A DNA stretch of 64,000 bases from Orientallactaga sibirica (GCA_036365145.1 JAEOAD010000024.1:10696501-10760500); one strand, 5' to 3'; positions 38,027 through 49,726 are shown, numbered from the stretch's first letter. Numbers and translations are program-made. The notes: generated from the letters alone by a model not told the origin.

Positions 38027-38570
38027 AGGACAATCCAATTGTCACAAATCACTCTGGTAAGTATGAAACATGTAATACCAATACACTGTGAATCATTTAT
38101 GACTTATTATTATGGACTAAATGTGTCCTGTTACACATGTACTGTGGGGATGAACTGTGCAAATGAATTGTAAGAATGAAAAGTCAGAATGAACTATGGA
38201 AAAAACTGTGGGAATATTTCTTATGGTCCTTGCAAATAACTTTTCTGAGATTACTGCTGTGAGATGCTCAATTCTTTACTTCTAAATTACTCTAAAGTGA
38301 ATCTCACAACTACGTAATCCTCCCACTTAAAGCAATGTTTGCCCTGACCAACAAGAACAGCCAATATAGACAAGCAATGTTTGCAGATGCTGACTGGTCT
38401 TAAGTTATGCTCTCAGCCCAATTTCACAGTGACCTGATTAGAATCTTGACTCAGAACAAGCATGTGTGTAAGAAATGCTGACCACAGTGTTGAAAACAAG
38501 TTCAGTAACTAAGGGCCTATGGTTCTGTTGAAGGCAACACATGGACTTAATGCTAATACATTTGTGATCA

Positions 38571-38571
<1 letters not shown>
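38027..38571. other. Unannotated intron
   Basis: Sequence of mixed composition (about 550 nt) that could be an old LTR, but I see no defined ends. Confidence 0.35.
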
Positions 38572-38572
<1 letters not shown>

Positions 38573-38615
<43 letters not shown>

Positions 38616-38623
38616 CGTGCGTG
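38573..38623. repeat. (TG)n with CG-containing end
   Basis: About 17 TG units passing into TGCGCGCGTGCGTGCGTG, an alternating purine-pyrimidine tract favouring Z-DNA. Confidence 0.95.
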
Positions 38624-39185
38624 TTCTGGATCAGCAGAGTCCAGCAGGTCATATCCCTAAATCCCCTTCTTTAACAAATGTATATGTATTATCCAAAATG
38701 GAAAGTTCCTTACTCTTTGCTCGTACATTCTGTTACTTGTTCACATATTAGTCATTTCTGGCTGTTACAAAATCCAGTGAGTACCTGTATGCAGAAAAAC
38801 CACAGCCAATGTAATATTAGAGCAGCAGTGACAGCAGATGCAGCATGTTTACTAATGACTTATTTTAAACTGCTTTGTAGTTTTTTTTGTTTGTTTGTTT
38901 GTTTTTGCTTTTCTCCTCAAACTTCTGCTAGAGGCAGCTAGCCCACTCTTATATAGGACTTAGTTCTGTTACTCAAGCTCGTCTCCTAGCATTTGGATTA
39001 GTTTTGGACAAGAACATCCAAAGAGTTATTCTTCTAAATTAAGGACTCTGCCCCCAAATAGGTCAGTGTAGCAGATAATATGTTGAAGTCCTAAATCTGA
39101 TGTGATTATAGTGTGTTTTAAAAAAAGAAAGAAGGTGAAATGAGGGAATAAGAATGGGCATCTAATACAATAGGACTCTGGTCCC
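38624..39185. other. Unannotated intron
   Basis: A GTTT run at 38888-38905; nothing else recognised. Confidence 0.4.
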
Positions 39186-39189
39186 GTAA

Positions 39190-39835
39190 GAAAGAGAAGA
39201 GACATTAGAGAGTTTTGGGTTTTTTTATTGTTGTAATTTTCCCTTTGTTCTGAGGACTTCGTTATATCAGGACACGTTCACGCAGCACATCACGTACTTC
39301 AAACCTTTCCTCCCATCCCCCCATCCCTCTCAACCTTCCATTTTGTCAATCCTTCTCATTAGTAGCCTTTGATCCCTTGCAGATTTATTTCTGCCTTCAT
39401 GCCATACATATACATTTGGCTTTATCTATATCTATAAATTATAAGAAATACAAATGAGAGAAAACAAGAGCTATTTGTCCAAGATTGGCTTTATTCCCTA
39501 AATATGATTGTCTCCAGTTCTATTCATTGTCCTGTAAACAACATATTTTCACGCTTTTTGTTTGAAAAACATACAGTTGTGTGATTCTACAACATTTTCT
39601 TCATGTATTTCTCGGTTGATAGACATCTAGTTAGACTGCATAGCTTAACAGTTATGGTATGTGCTGCAGTGAACATTGAGGCATCTTTGTGATGTACTGA
39701 CTTAGAGTCCTCAGATAAACACCTGGGAGTGATAGAGCTAGGCCATATGATAGGTTGCTTTAGTATTTTGAAGACTCTCCATACTGACTAGATGAGTTTT
39801 CACTCCTACCAGCAGTGTGTGTTTCCAGTCCTTCT
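39190..39835 (-). mobile_element. L1 ORF2/3' UTR relic (antisense)
   Basis: Complement of the well-known L1 3' ORF2 region: 'gtgctgcagtgaacattgag', 'cacctgggagtgatagagct', 'tttcactcctaccagcagtg'. Frames are broken. Confidence 0.8.
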
Positions 39836-39994
39836 TCAGAGAACAGACCAAGGCAAAATGAGCATATACCTGTCTGCAGCTAGGAAGAAAGCCCTCACCA
39901 GTGACTAAACTTGTCAGCACATTGGTGTGGACTTCACCTTCCAGAGCTGTGAGAAACTTCATTTCTGTTTGTTAAGCCACCATGTCTATGGTAT

Positions 39995-40142
39995 TTTTAT
40001 TTTTTTTTAGTCAGGGTCTCACTCTTGGCTGGCTGACATGGAACTCACTGTGTAGCCCAAGTTGGCCTCACACTTAATGCAATCCTCCAACCTCAGTCTC
40101 CTAAGTACTGGGATTAAAGAGGTGTGAGGGACCATATTAGGC
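39995..40142 (-). mobile_element. Old B1 SINE
   Basis: 'agtcagggtctcactcttgg' to 'ctgggattaaagaggtgtg'; diverged. Confidence 0.78.
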
Positions 40143-40183
40143 TTTATGGTATCTTTATTTTTTATTTATTTATTTTTTTATTT

Positions 40184-40495
40184 GGGCTGGAGAGATGGCT
40201 TAAAGGGGTTTGCCTGTGAAGCCTAAGGACCAAGCCTCAATTCCCCAGGACATATGTAAGCCAGATGCACATGGTGGCATATGTGTCTGGCATTGGTTTG
40301 TACTGTCTAGAGGTCCTGGGGTGCCCATTCTCTCTCCCTCTCTGTCTCTCTCTCTTTCTTACTCTTTTATACACCAGGACATCTTGCCACTGCAAACAAA
40401 CTCCAGCAAACTCCAGATGCATATGGCACTTTGTGTGTCTGGATTTACAAGGGTACTGGGGAATCCAAACACTGAGCAATATTTCCAACCCCTCT
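40184..40495. repeat. Inverted pair of B2-like SINEs
   Basis: Sense B2 at 40184-40370 (gggctggagagatggcttaa…) is directly joined to an antisense B2 part at 40371-40495 ('ccactgcaaacaaactccag', 'caatatttccaacccc'). The two bodies are complementary and could fold back on each other. Confidence 0.85.
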
Positions 40496-40715
40496 ATCTT
40501 ATTTTTAAAGATAGCCACAGTTGATAAATACACTCAGCTTTCAGAAACATAAACAGATATGCAAGAATTTCACTGGTGTTTTCCTCTTACTCTGTGTGTG
40601 TTATCTACCTTTGAAGGCTACAAGTGAGACTTTGAAAATTTATTATCAAATTGTTTAAACTCCGGTCTTATGTGATTTTGTAAAGATCTAGCATAACACT
40701 TAGGATCATACTTTT

Positions 40716-40717
<2 letters not shown>

Positions 40718-40755
<38 letters not shown>

Positions 40756-40955
40756 AGAGAGAGGTACAGAAAGAGAGAGAGAGACAGAGAGAGAGGGAGA
40801 GAAAATGGGTGCACGAGGGCTTTCAGCTGCTGCAAATGAACTCCAGATGTATGGACCACCCTGTGCATCTGGCTTATGTAGGTCATGGAGAATCAATTCT
40901 AGAGCCTTTGGATTTGCAGGCATCACCTTAATCACTGACCAATCTCTCCAGCCCA
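40718..40955 (-). mobile_element. B2-like SINE with 37-nt T tract
   Basis: T run 40718-40754, GA-rich tract, 'gggtgcacgagggctttcag' to 'ccaatctctccagccc'. Confidence 0.92.
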
Positions 40956-41094
40956 AGAATCATTGTTATTGTACAATCCCAAACAGATGTGCTGCAATCT
41001 TCATATGTTGTAACCATATTTTGTTTTATTTATTTTCTCAGATATTATAACCCATCTAGTCCTTGAAGAGATTGAAAAGATAAAATATGTTGTG

Positions 41095-41270
41095 ACTGTA
41101 TTTTTAAACTATCCACAACTTCCATAAATATAAACAATATACCATGATCATAATCCCATTTTACCACTCTCTCATCCTGCTTGGTATTTTTCCCCCACTG
41201 AATCTGTTCTTTCCAACTAGTCTCTTCTAATTTGATGCCATCATGTTTTCCCTCCTAACTGGGATAATGT
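41095..41270 (-). mobile_element. L1 3' end (antisense)
   Basis: 'cacaacttccataaatataa', 'aatataccatgatcataatc', 'ttgatgccatcatgttttcc'; complement of the end at 21656-21835. Confidence 0.75.
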
Positions 41271-41379
41271 GTTAGGAAATGCTCAAATGTTTATTTCAGT
41301 CTAGGAACAAACAGAATAAGACTATATTTGAAGGATGTTAGAGCCAGGGAAACAAGGGGAATTGATATTCAAAGAAGGG

Positions 41380-41705
41380 TAGTGAGTGTGTCAGTCAACT
41401 TGTTGCTGGGACAAAATACCTGACTAGAAGCATCTTAAGGAAGGAAGGGTTCATTTGCAGTTTCAAGAAGTCCATTTCAATGAGAAAAGCATGAAAGGAC
41501 CAAATAAGAGGAAATAGAATGGAGCAATGAAGGCTGAATGCTCAGCAAGCTTTCTCCTTTTGATACATTCAGGACCCCAGCCCATGGCATGGTGCTGCTC
41601 ACAGCTAGATTCATGTCTAATCTAGAAAATCTCTCAGGGACATGACCAGAGATTCCTTGTGTAGTGACTATAAATCCTGTCAAATGGACAGCCCAAGATT
41701 AAGGG
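41380..41705 (+). mobile_element. Rodent interspersed repeat
   Basis: 'gttgctgggacaaaatacct', 'aggaccccagcccatggcat', 'taatctagaaaatctctcag', 'gacatgaccagagattcctt'. The older, longer member of the same general repeat group. Confidence 0.75.
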
Positions 41706-41865
41706 AGAGAGAGATACAGAAATAAACTTTTAAGGAAAACACACAGCTTCAGTTCTTTCTCATTTTTAATACTCAGAATAATTTAGAGTTGAAAGAATTC
41801 TCCATACAGTGCATACAGTGGAGAAGAAAATTATAAGAAAGCTTAAAAGGTTACAAATTTTGCAC

Positions 41866-42087
41866 TTAAAAAACATTTTATTTTTATTTATTTATTAGAG
41901 ACTGAGAGAGGGAGAGAGAGAGAGAGTGAATGAGAATGGGTATGCCAGGGACTCTAGTCACTGCAAACAAATTCAAGATGCATGTGCCACCATGTGCACC
42001 TGGCTTACATGGGACCTGGAGAATTGAACTGAGGTCCTTAGGCTTCACAGGCATGCACCTTAATTGCTAAGCCATCTCTCCAACTCT
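41866..42087 (-). mobile_element. B2-like SINE with target-site duplication
   Basis: Flanking 11-mers AAATTTTGCAC at 41855-41865 and 42088-42098. Ends 'agccatctctccaactct'. Confidence 0.93.
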
Positions 42088-42098
42088 AAATTTTGCAC

Positions 42099-42619
42099 GT
42101 TTGATCCTTGATAATATGCATCAACTTGCAAGAATGCTTTCCTATAGAAGTTATAATATTTGTTATTTGAAGATATTAATAGAAATATTCTGATACATTA
42201 TGAAAGTGTAGAATTAATGGATTCCTCTGACTTACTCTCTTTTAACTATCATTTTTGCAGTGGAAATACTCATAGTCTGTGTCTATGGAATTATGAAAAT
42301 ACAATTTACACATTAATCTGTCCTAGTAATATAGGAAAAATCTTCCCATATCGGTTCTTTGCAGGACACATTTTTCTGAATAGTTTTCATCGATCTTAAT
42401 AGTCAGTAATGATATTTTTTCACTAATGTTTCATGGTTTTCCCATGTCCAGAATAAAAACCAACTAAAGTTGAAATAATCTATCAAAAGTCTTTTATAGA
42501 AAACATTGGTAAATGTATCTCCACAAATCCTTTTCCAGGAAAGAGTTTGCATTTATTAGGTTCACAATGTGAGCTTTATATTGGAGGTAAAAACATTTTT
42601 TCTTTTAAAAGGTATTTTT
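42099..42619. other. Unannotated intron
   Basis: A 79-codon frame at 42160-42399 has no recognisable features. Confidence 0.4.
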
Positions 42620-43015
42620 GACTGTTTTTGTTCTTGTTTTTTTTTATTTAATATATATTTTTTATTTATATTATTCTGATTTTACATTCATAGTATTGGT
42701 TCCATTGTCCTCCTCCCCATCCTCCCACTTTCAAAGGGACCCTCATCAATGGGGAATGTGGGTCATGCATTGTGATTTTACTCAAGAGTTCTGGTGGATA
42801 GGCCCCAGTCTCTGTGCTGGAGGGAGGGTAAAGGTGGGAGGGAATGAGAGGGTGGGAGGGAGGACAAGGGGGGATACAAATTGGGACCCAAAAGGAAAAA
42901 AAAATACTACAAAACCCTTTACTCTGAACAACAGGCTAAAACAATGATCCTTCAGCAGGCCTACAGAGGGAATACTCGAACCACAGGAACCTGGAGAGAA
43001 CATGATGAAGGCCAA
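42620..43015. mobile_element. Probable L1 3' UTR piece with G-rich block
   Basis: 42650-42790 resembles the antisense L1 3' UTR fragments ('ggaccctcatcaatggggaa'). It is followed by a G-rich stretch with the G-quadruplex motif. Assignment is tentative. Confidence 0.5.
42850..42873 (+). other. G-quadruplex motif
   Basis: Four or more G tracts with short loops: GGG-T-GGG-A-GGG-(7 nt)-GGGGGG. More G runs lie just upstream from 42819. This satisfies the usual G3+N1-7 rule. It lies on the plus strand, the template strand for KLHL1 transcription. Confidence 0.75.
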
Positions 43016-43037
43016 CTTTAATCTTGTCCTGCTTCTC

Positions 43038-43102
43038 TTTCTCTTCTCTCTCTCTCCCTCTCTCTCTCTGTCTCCCCCTCTCCCTCTCCCTCTCCTCTCT
43101 AT
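43038..43102. repeat. CT-rich low-complexity tract
   Basis: Nearly pure pyrimidine (CTCTCTCC-type repeats). Confidence 0.9.
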
Positions 43103-43134
43103 ACTCACTTTCTCTTTTATATTATCTATCTTTG

Positions 43135-43282
43135 TTCTTGTTTTTATGGAACAAAGTCTCACTCTTTCACTAGTGGCCTGGAACTGACAGTGTAACTAAG
43201 GTTAGCCTTAATTTTTGTCAATACTACTGCCTCAGTCTTCCAAGATGTAGGATTTTAGGCATGGACCACTATACTCAGCATG
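43135..43282 (-). mobile_element. Old B1 SINE
   Basis: 'aacaaagtctcactctttca', 'ggcctggaactgacagtgta', 'ggattttaggcatggacca'. Confidence 0.75.
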
Positions 43283-43423
43283 AAGATATTATCTTCAGAA
43301 ACTTATTTTAGGGAGAATAGATATAGATTTCTATATAATTTTAATCAAAATTTACCAGTAAGACAAAGATACCATTAGTGCTTCAGGGATATTGAAAAAG
43401 GATGTCAATTCCTTTCCTTTAAA

Positions 43424-43628
43424 GTACTTTTATTCATTTATGAAAGACAAAGAGAGAAAGAGAGAGAAATTATGAGCACACCAGGACCTCCTGCATCTGA
43501 AAACAAACTCCAGGTGCATGTGCCACTTTGTTCATCTGGCTTCACATGGGTGCTGGAGAATCAGATCCCCCAGGCTATCTGGTTTTGCAAGAAAAGAACA
43601 TCTACTGCTGAGCCATCTCTCCAACCTG
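43424..43628 (-). mobile_element. B2-like SINE (diverged)
   Basis: 'aggacctcctgcatctgaaa', 'catctggcttcacatgggtg', ending 'agccatctctccaacctg'. Confidence 0.87.
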
Positions 43629-43827
43629 ATGAATGCTAATTTCTTTAAAGTAAGTAGAGATGGTTAAGAAACTTGTTCAAAAAAGTCTGTTCTGCATAGA
43701 ATTTAAAATGGTGAACTCCATAGCAAACTTTGTATGTGAATGTCTGAATACAATGTCAGGAAGGATAAATAGTCATAGGGAAGTTTGTACTTATAGCAAG
43801 GACTTTGTTATAAACAAACAAGACTTT

Positions 43828-44038
43828 GGGCTGGAGATATAGCAGTTCAGGTGCTTGCCTGCAAAGCCCAAGGACTCAAGGTTGATTTCCCAGAACTAAT
43901 GTAAACCAGATGCACATGATAGCACATGTATCTGGAGTTCGTTTGCAGTGGTTGGAGACCCTGGTGTGCCCATTCTATCTCTCAATATCTGCCTCTTTCT
44001 CCCTCTCTTTCATAAATAAATAAATATTTTTAAAAAGG
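43828..44038 (+). mobile_element. B2-like SINE
   Basis: gggctggagatatagcagtt to AATAAATAAATATTTTT. Confidence 0.92.
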
Positions 44039-44128
44039 CTTTAATAAAGAGTAATACATATTATCCTTAAGATTTCATATATACCATACATATATATCCA
44101 TATATATCATACACACATATTCAAATAT

Positions 44129-44131
<3 letters not shown>

Positions 44132-44176
<45 letters not shown>
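44132..44176. repeat. (TA)n microsatellite
   Basis: About 22 AT units after a TA/CA-rich lead-in from 44080. Confidence 0.95.
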
Positions 44177-44182
<6 letters not shown>

Positions 44183-44189
44183 ATATGTA

Positions 44190-45220
44190 TGGTGTGGATT
44201 TGAAAGTTATTGAGCATTACAAGTTAATTTGTGTTTTGAGAAATTGGTTATAAAGATTGTAAGCAATGAGTATAGGTAAGAAAAAATATTGCTGGGGTGA
44301 TGAAAATAATAGAAGCCATTACCAAAGATAAGGCCTAAACTAAAGGCAGTGGAAACATACATAAAAATAGAATAATTAAGATAATTTAAAAGTGAAAATT
44401 AAAAATAAAAAATACACAAAGTTTGGTGACTCAAGGAATACAAGACAAAATTGGCTGAAAACATCTTTAATGAAAAACCACATTTTTTGGATCTTTGCTT
44501 GTAAACATAGGGTCATGACAATAGTGTTCTTGTTTTTTCCCCTAAGACTGAATAATGCAATAAAATTGTATTTTACTATTTATGTAGAACTTTTACTTGG
44601 AATCTCACAATTTCCTATTTATCTTCCCAATAATCTATTACATATTAACATATTGAAACTGAAAAACATGAATGAATATTAACATGAAATATAATTGTGA
44701 AGACAGAATTCCACCTTTTATTTTATTTTTGTAATAGATAAGTGGAATACATGACTTCTTACTAAAATAAGATTTCAGGGTTTCAACATTATTAAATATT
44801 CATCACTCCCTAAATTCTTACCTCATATCTGAGTCTCTTAGACTTCACCTTCATTTGAAAAGAAAGAGTACAGTGCTCATGCTGAATTTGGAAGTTGTTT
44901 AATGGTTTGGAAAGCACTCACACATGACTGAATTGAGAATAACACACATTATTATTTATGACTCTATTTCTAGGCTTTTATTAAATTCACTGACTGTGCC
45001 ACTTTTTCAACCCTGAAAAGCCAAATATGCTTACTTTTGTGGCAGACAGAAATTGAAGAGAGCCAATTTCTTTAAATATCAAATGACATAAAATATATTT
45101 AACTTAGAATAATTTACTCAAAATGTGAATCCATTCTTCATACATTTAAAGCAATAAGAATTACATGACATTCAAATTGAATTCAGGTATGACTATGATT
45201 TTAAGAATTTTTCTTTTCAT
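44190..45220. other. Unannotated AT-rich intron
   Basis: About 1 kb, repeat-free as far as I can tell; a 96-codon frame at 44392-44682 is AT-driven. Confidence 0.45.
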
Positions 45221-45223
45221 GAG

Positions 45224-45224
<1 letters not shown>

Positions 45225-45271
<47 letters not shown>
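45225..45271. repeat. (TA)n microsatellite
   Basis: About 23 TA units, abutting the tail of a truncated B2 (45272-45380, antisense: GA-rich tract and first body bases only). Confidence 0.95.
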
Positions 45272-45273
<2 letters not shown>

Positions 45274-45463
45274 TATTTATTTACTTGAAAGAGAGAGATT
45301 GAAGCAGGGAGAGAGAGAAAGAGAGAGAGAAGCAGGTAGAAAGAATGGACACTCCAAGGCTTTAGAAAAGAGAGTCCAAAAGTCAGAGTGAAGTGTTTTT
45401 TTGTTTATCTCTTGTTTGTTTGTATTTGTTTTTTATGTTTGTTTTAATTATTAGGATAGTCAG

Positions 45464-45675
45464 GAAAGGCTTGAGAGATGACTCAGCAATTAAAGGTGCT
45501 TGCTTACAAAGTCTGATTGCCTGGGCTCAATTCCCCATTATCCACATAAGCCAGATCCACAAATTGGTACATGCATTTTTTGTAGTGACAGGAGGCCCTG
45601 GCACCTCCATATTCACTCTGTTTCTGTCTGTTGTCCCTCTCCCTCATAAATAAATAAATAAAATATTTTTAAGTG
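45464..45675 (+). mobile_element. B2-like SINE (diverged)
   Basis: 'aggcttgagagatgactcag' to AAATAAATAAATAAAATATT. Confidence 0.9.
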
Positions 45676-45854
45676 ACAGACAAAGTTTACTTTAATAATT
45701 TGCATTATATAATACTGAAAGGGCATTTTGACATATTGGATCCATGAGATTATAAACATGAAACAGTTCTTTAAGAATTCCACAAAATAATATTTGCAAA
45801 AAGATCAAACAGTGGGTAATGCTCGCATAGAACAAATGATTAAAATGTTTTATA

Positions 45855-46190
45855 GAGGGCTGCAGAGATGCTCATTGGTTAAAGTGCTTGCCTACAAAGC
45901 TTAACAAGCCAAGTTGATTCCTCAATACCTAGGTAAAGCCAGAAGCACAACATGGTGCATGAGTCTGGAAGTCCGGAGGTTGTTTGCAGCAGATAGAGGC
46001 CTGAGGCACCCGTTCTTTCTCTCTCTCTCTCCCTCTCTATCAGACATGGTGGCTCACACCTTGAATCCAAGCACTAGGAAGGCAGAGGTAGGATGATTAA
46101 TTTGAGTTGAGTCTAGCCAGTGACTATATAGAGAATTCCAGGTCACCCTGGCCTATAGCAAGACCCTACCTCAAAAAAATAATAATTAAT
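45855..46190 (+). mobile_element. B2-like SINE followed directly by B1 SINE
   Basis: B2 45855-46042 (agggctgcagagatgctcat…CT tract) joins a B1 at 46043-46190 ('catggtggctcacaccttga' to 'agaccctacctc', A-rich tail) without spacer. A similar junction in the reverse order is at 57378-57716. Confidence 0.85.
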
Positions 46191-46224
46191 TGCTAAAATA
46201 ATAGTGGGAAAATTAGATCTCTAT

Positions 46225-47057
46225 ATTATAAGAAGGAAACTAAACATGTATTTCTCACCCTCCAGAAAAATCAACTCAAAATAAATCAAAGACTGCAATG
46301 ACCTGAAACTCTGAAACAGATAGAGGAACAGGTAGGGAGAGCACTTCATGATACAGGTGTAAGACAACACTTTATGAATAGGACCTATTTGCCCAGGAAA
46401 TAAAGCAAACAATCAATCATGAGACCATATGAAATAGAAAGCTTTTGTACAATTAAATCAACCATGTCAAGAGAGAACGTACAGATTGGGAGAAAATCCT
46501 TGCCCGTCATGTATCTGGCAGAAAATTAATATCTAGAACTTACAAAGACCTCAAAAAAAAAAAAAAAAAAAAAAAAAGAACAAGAAAAAAAAAAAAAAAA
46601 CCAATCAAAATCAGGCTAAGGAACTTAACAGACCTTTCCCAGAAGAAAGATGATAACTGGCACAGAAATATTTTTAAAAGTGTTCAACATCATTAACCTC
46701 CATAAAAATGGAAATAAAAACTGCTTTGGGATTACACCTTAGTATGCCAGTATGCCAGAATGGTTATCATCAAAAAAGTCAAATGACAAGTATTTCTCTT
46801 GAGGCTGTGAAGAAAGAAGAAATCCCACTGCTAAGAATATAAATTAGTGCAGCTTTTATGGAAGTTTGGAGGTTTCTTGAAAAGCTGAAAGCAAACCTAT
46901 CATATAACCCACCTATTCTTCTTTTGGGCATATACCCTATGGAGTCTACACTTTTCTGTAGGGATAATTGCTCACCAATTTTTATTGCTGCTCCATTCAC
47001 AACAGCTTGGAAATGAAATCAACCTATATGAATCAGCTGATGAATGGATAATGAAGA

Positions 47058-47120
<63 letters not shown>

Positions 47121-47500
47121 ATGGACTTTCTTCAGCTATAAATAAAAGTGATATAATAAATTTCAAAGAAAAATGAATGATTCTAAACATGATAAAAGTG
47201 AGGTAACACAGGCTTAAAAAAAGTGTTGCACATCCTTTCATAAGCAGACTCGAAGTTTGAATTTTTAGAATTGTATGTAAATTGGAGTAAGAATCAATAG
47301 AGACTATGACACTGGAAAGGAGCCACAAGGAAGCTAACTGGGGGATGGGGGTAAGGTAAGGGAATAAGAGATATGTATGTAGAAGCAGAATACTTGGGGT
47401 GGAAAAGTATAAGTGGATTAGAGGCAACAGATGGAGTAGATAAGGGATTGTTGGGGAATGTTTACCAAAATGAAAGACATTATGAAAATCCATAGGCAAA
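46225..47500 (+). mobile_element. L1 relic: 3' part of ORF2 and beyond
   Basis: Sense L1. Recognisable ORF2-end blocks: 'agattgggagaaaatccttg', 'aatggttatcatcaaaaaag', 'cttttgggcatataccctat', 'ttattgctgctccattcaca', 'ctgatgaatggataatgaag'. It is interrupted by an A-rich expansion (46552-46600) and a (TA)n expansion (47060-47116). Frames are broken; no protein is encoded. Confidence 0.85.
47060..47116. repeat. (TA)n microsatellite inside L1
   Basis: About 28 TA units, at the place where intact L1 has a short purine/pyrimidine run before 'tggaatactatgcagc'-type sequence. Confidence 0.95.
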
Positions 47501-47852
47501 CCTACTTTATTGTTGAGTAATTAAACATATAATTTCTTGCAAGAGTGGGTAATATTATTTTTAGAATAGTCTGTTGCATGAAAACCCTGTACCAGAGATG
47601 GGATACCTCCCCATGACTTGTGGGTAAAGGTGTCCCCTAAGGCCTCACAAGCAACACAGGTGATTGTCAATTCTCTTCTTTGATCACTAGAGATACAAGG
47701 TAAGTCCCCATTGCTGGGGCTCCAGCATGCTTAACTTTTAAGACACTGGAAATCAAGTTGGAACTGAGCAGGAAGTGTCCTCTCTGCAAGCTAGCTGTCA
47801 TAGTAATAGAACGTGCTGCGTAGGCTAAAGGGCAAGAAAGGTCATCAGAGGT

Positions 47853-48180
47853 TGTTGCAGTTACCTTTGTTTCTGGGACAAACATCTGACCAAAAGCAGC
47901 TTAGGGAAGGAAGAGTTTTATCTCAGGCTTACAGAATCCAGGGAAAGTATCATCAATGGGGGAAGAAGCTGGCTCACTTCCATAGATCCATAGCCGACAG
48001 AGACAGCACTACAGTCAACCAACATGAACAGCCATTGCTCAAACACACCTTAGGGCTGGACTGAAGATCTACTCCCACTGATATGCCCTCCGACAGGCTG
48101 ATGGAAACAAGTTGCAAGTTTAATCAAAAGAACCTCAGGCTATGGAGAACATACATTGCTACTGAAACACCATAACAGTT
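47853..48180 (+). mobile_element. Rodent interspersed repeat
   Basis: 'gttacctttgtttctgggac', 'aagagttttatctcaggctt', 'acaccttagggctggactga'. Diverged copy of the same group. Confidence 0.72.
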
Positions 48181-48209
48181 TAATCCATCAGTGGATCAAC
48201 TACAGTGTT

Positions 48210-48840
48210 ATATAACCAACAAACCAACTAGACAAGCTGTACCCACTGTTATAATAGTGGCATGACTCTTCTGGCGGTAACCAACTGTTCTGTGTTTGGA
48301 TGTGAGGCCCTCTCTATGGGAGGGAATTCATGCATGGTACTAAAAACCTACTTAAAAGTCTATGTCTTGGAAAATGATAGACCCTAGAAAGAAAGCTACT
48401 ACTGTTGCTTGGTTAAAACGACATGTTGTTGCAGAAAAAATGTCCTCTAAAATATTATGCGTAGGCCAATAGATGAGTGTCACTCTCATCTTCGATCATA
48501 GAAGCTTGTTTTTGCTGATGGCAAAATGAGTGGGCAATGGGATTACTCAAAACTCATGCAGGTGGTGGGAATAAGTGACTACTGACTGTTTATCACTAAA
48601 TGTGACCTCTCTATCATGTCCTCTAAAGGTGAGGGAACATCACAGAAGAGGTGAAAGAAAGAATGTAGAAGCCCGAGGATGGGAAGGGTCTTTTGGAATG
48701 TGATTGTTTAGACCTGAAGTGAATATTACATTCATGTCCTTAAAGCATCCTGTGTCATCTGCACAAGACTTGCATAATATTCAGCCCATCAAACTTTCAT
48801 CACTGATGATGTAAGGCAAAAAAAAAAATAATAATATAAA
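48210..48840 (+). mobile_element. L1 3' UTR-type fragment
   Basis: 'ggtactaaaaacctacttaa', 'tgtcttggaaaatgatagac', ending in an A run; parallels 28560-29155. Confidence 0.6.
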
Positions 48841-49071
48841 GGCATCAAATTAAAAGAGAGAGCAGTCTGAAAGAACAAGGGGTAGAGTGTGTGTGGATGT
48901 GTGCACATAGGTAGCTGAATCTGACATCAAAGAGATGCTTTTTTCTGTTCATTTTTTCATGTCACTCTTTAAAATCCCTTGTCACAATTGCTGTTTAGCT
49001 TGATTCCACAGCACAAAATTTCATAAAAGTCGTCTCTATCCATTATTTTCTCAGACAAAAATCAATTTCTA

Positions 49072-49208
49072 AGCCCGGTGTGGTGGCACACATCTTTAAT
49101 TCCAGCACTTGGAAGGCAGAGATAGGAGGATTGCTGCGAGTTCAAGACCACCCTGAGAATACAGAGTGAATTCCAGGTCAGCCAGAGCTAGAGCAAGAAC
49201 CTACCTTG
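49072..49208 (+). mobile_element. B1 SINE
   Basis: 'agcccggtgtggtggcacac' to 'gctagagcaagaacctacct'; its A tail has become the GAA tract that follows. Confidence 0.92.
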
Positions 49209-49323
49209 AAAAAGAAGAAGAAGAAGAAGAAGAAGAAGAAGAAGAAGAAGAAGAAGAAGAAGAAGAAGAGGAAGAGGAAGAGGAAGAGGAAGAGGAAGAA
49301 GGAGAAGAAAGAAAAAAGAAAAA
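49209..49323. repeat. (GAA)n/(GAGGAA)n pure purine tract
   Basis: 115 consecutive purines on the plus strand: about 19 AAG units, then AGGAAG-type hexamers, then A-rich end. The long polyglutamate frame over it is an artefact of the repeat. Confidence 0.97.
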
Positions 49324-49726
49324 TCAGTTTCTAGCCTTATCCCATTTTTTTTTCCTCTGTAGAATTTGTTATAATGGTGTCCTCACTCTTCCAAATGTCA
49401 GCCCCCCTGATTTTATTTATTTGACTACTTACTTGATATTGTTATTTCTTCCTAATTCTGTACAATACTGCAACACCCTAGAACTGCATCCTTCAACATC
49501 TCCCTTGCCTACCCATGCTTACATCCTTGATGAGCCCATTTCACATAATAGCTTCTAATTATAACTACATATTCACTGCCCCCAACCCCAGACAATGTGT
49601 ACCTCCTGGCTATACCTCTACAGTGTTGAAGCAAACATTCACCTTCCCACTTAAATTTCCCTTTGCAGTAAGAGGTTGCTAAAAGAACATATTAGATTTT
49701 TCAAAACTCGAAATTAAAAACAGTGG

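Noticed and set aside
38027..38571. Possible solo LTR
   Set aside because: No TG…CA ends, no target-site duplication and no clear polyadenylation signal could be identified.
46972..47499. 175-codon frame on the minus strand
   Set aside because: It is antisense to an L1 relic and includes translated (TA)n; no protein features.
49166..49558. 130-codon frame with a long polyglutamate run
   Set aside because: It is the translation of the B1 end plus the GAA repeat; no upstream gene structure supports it.
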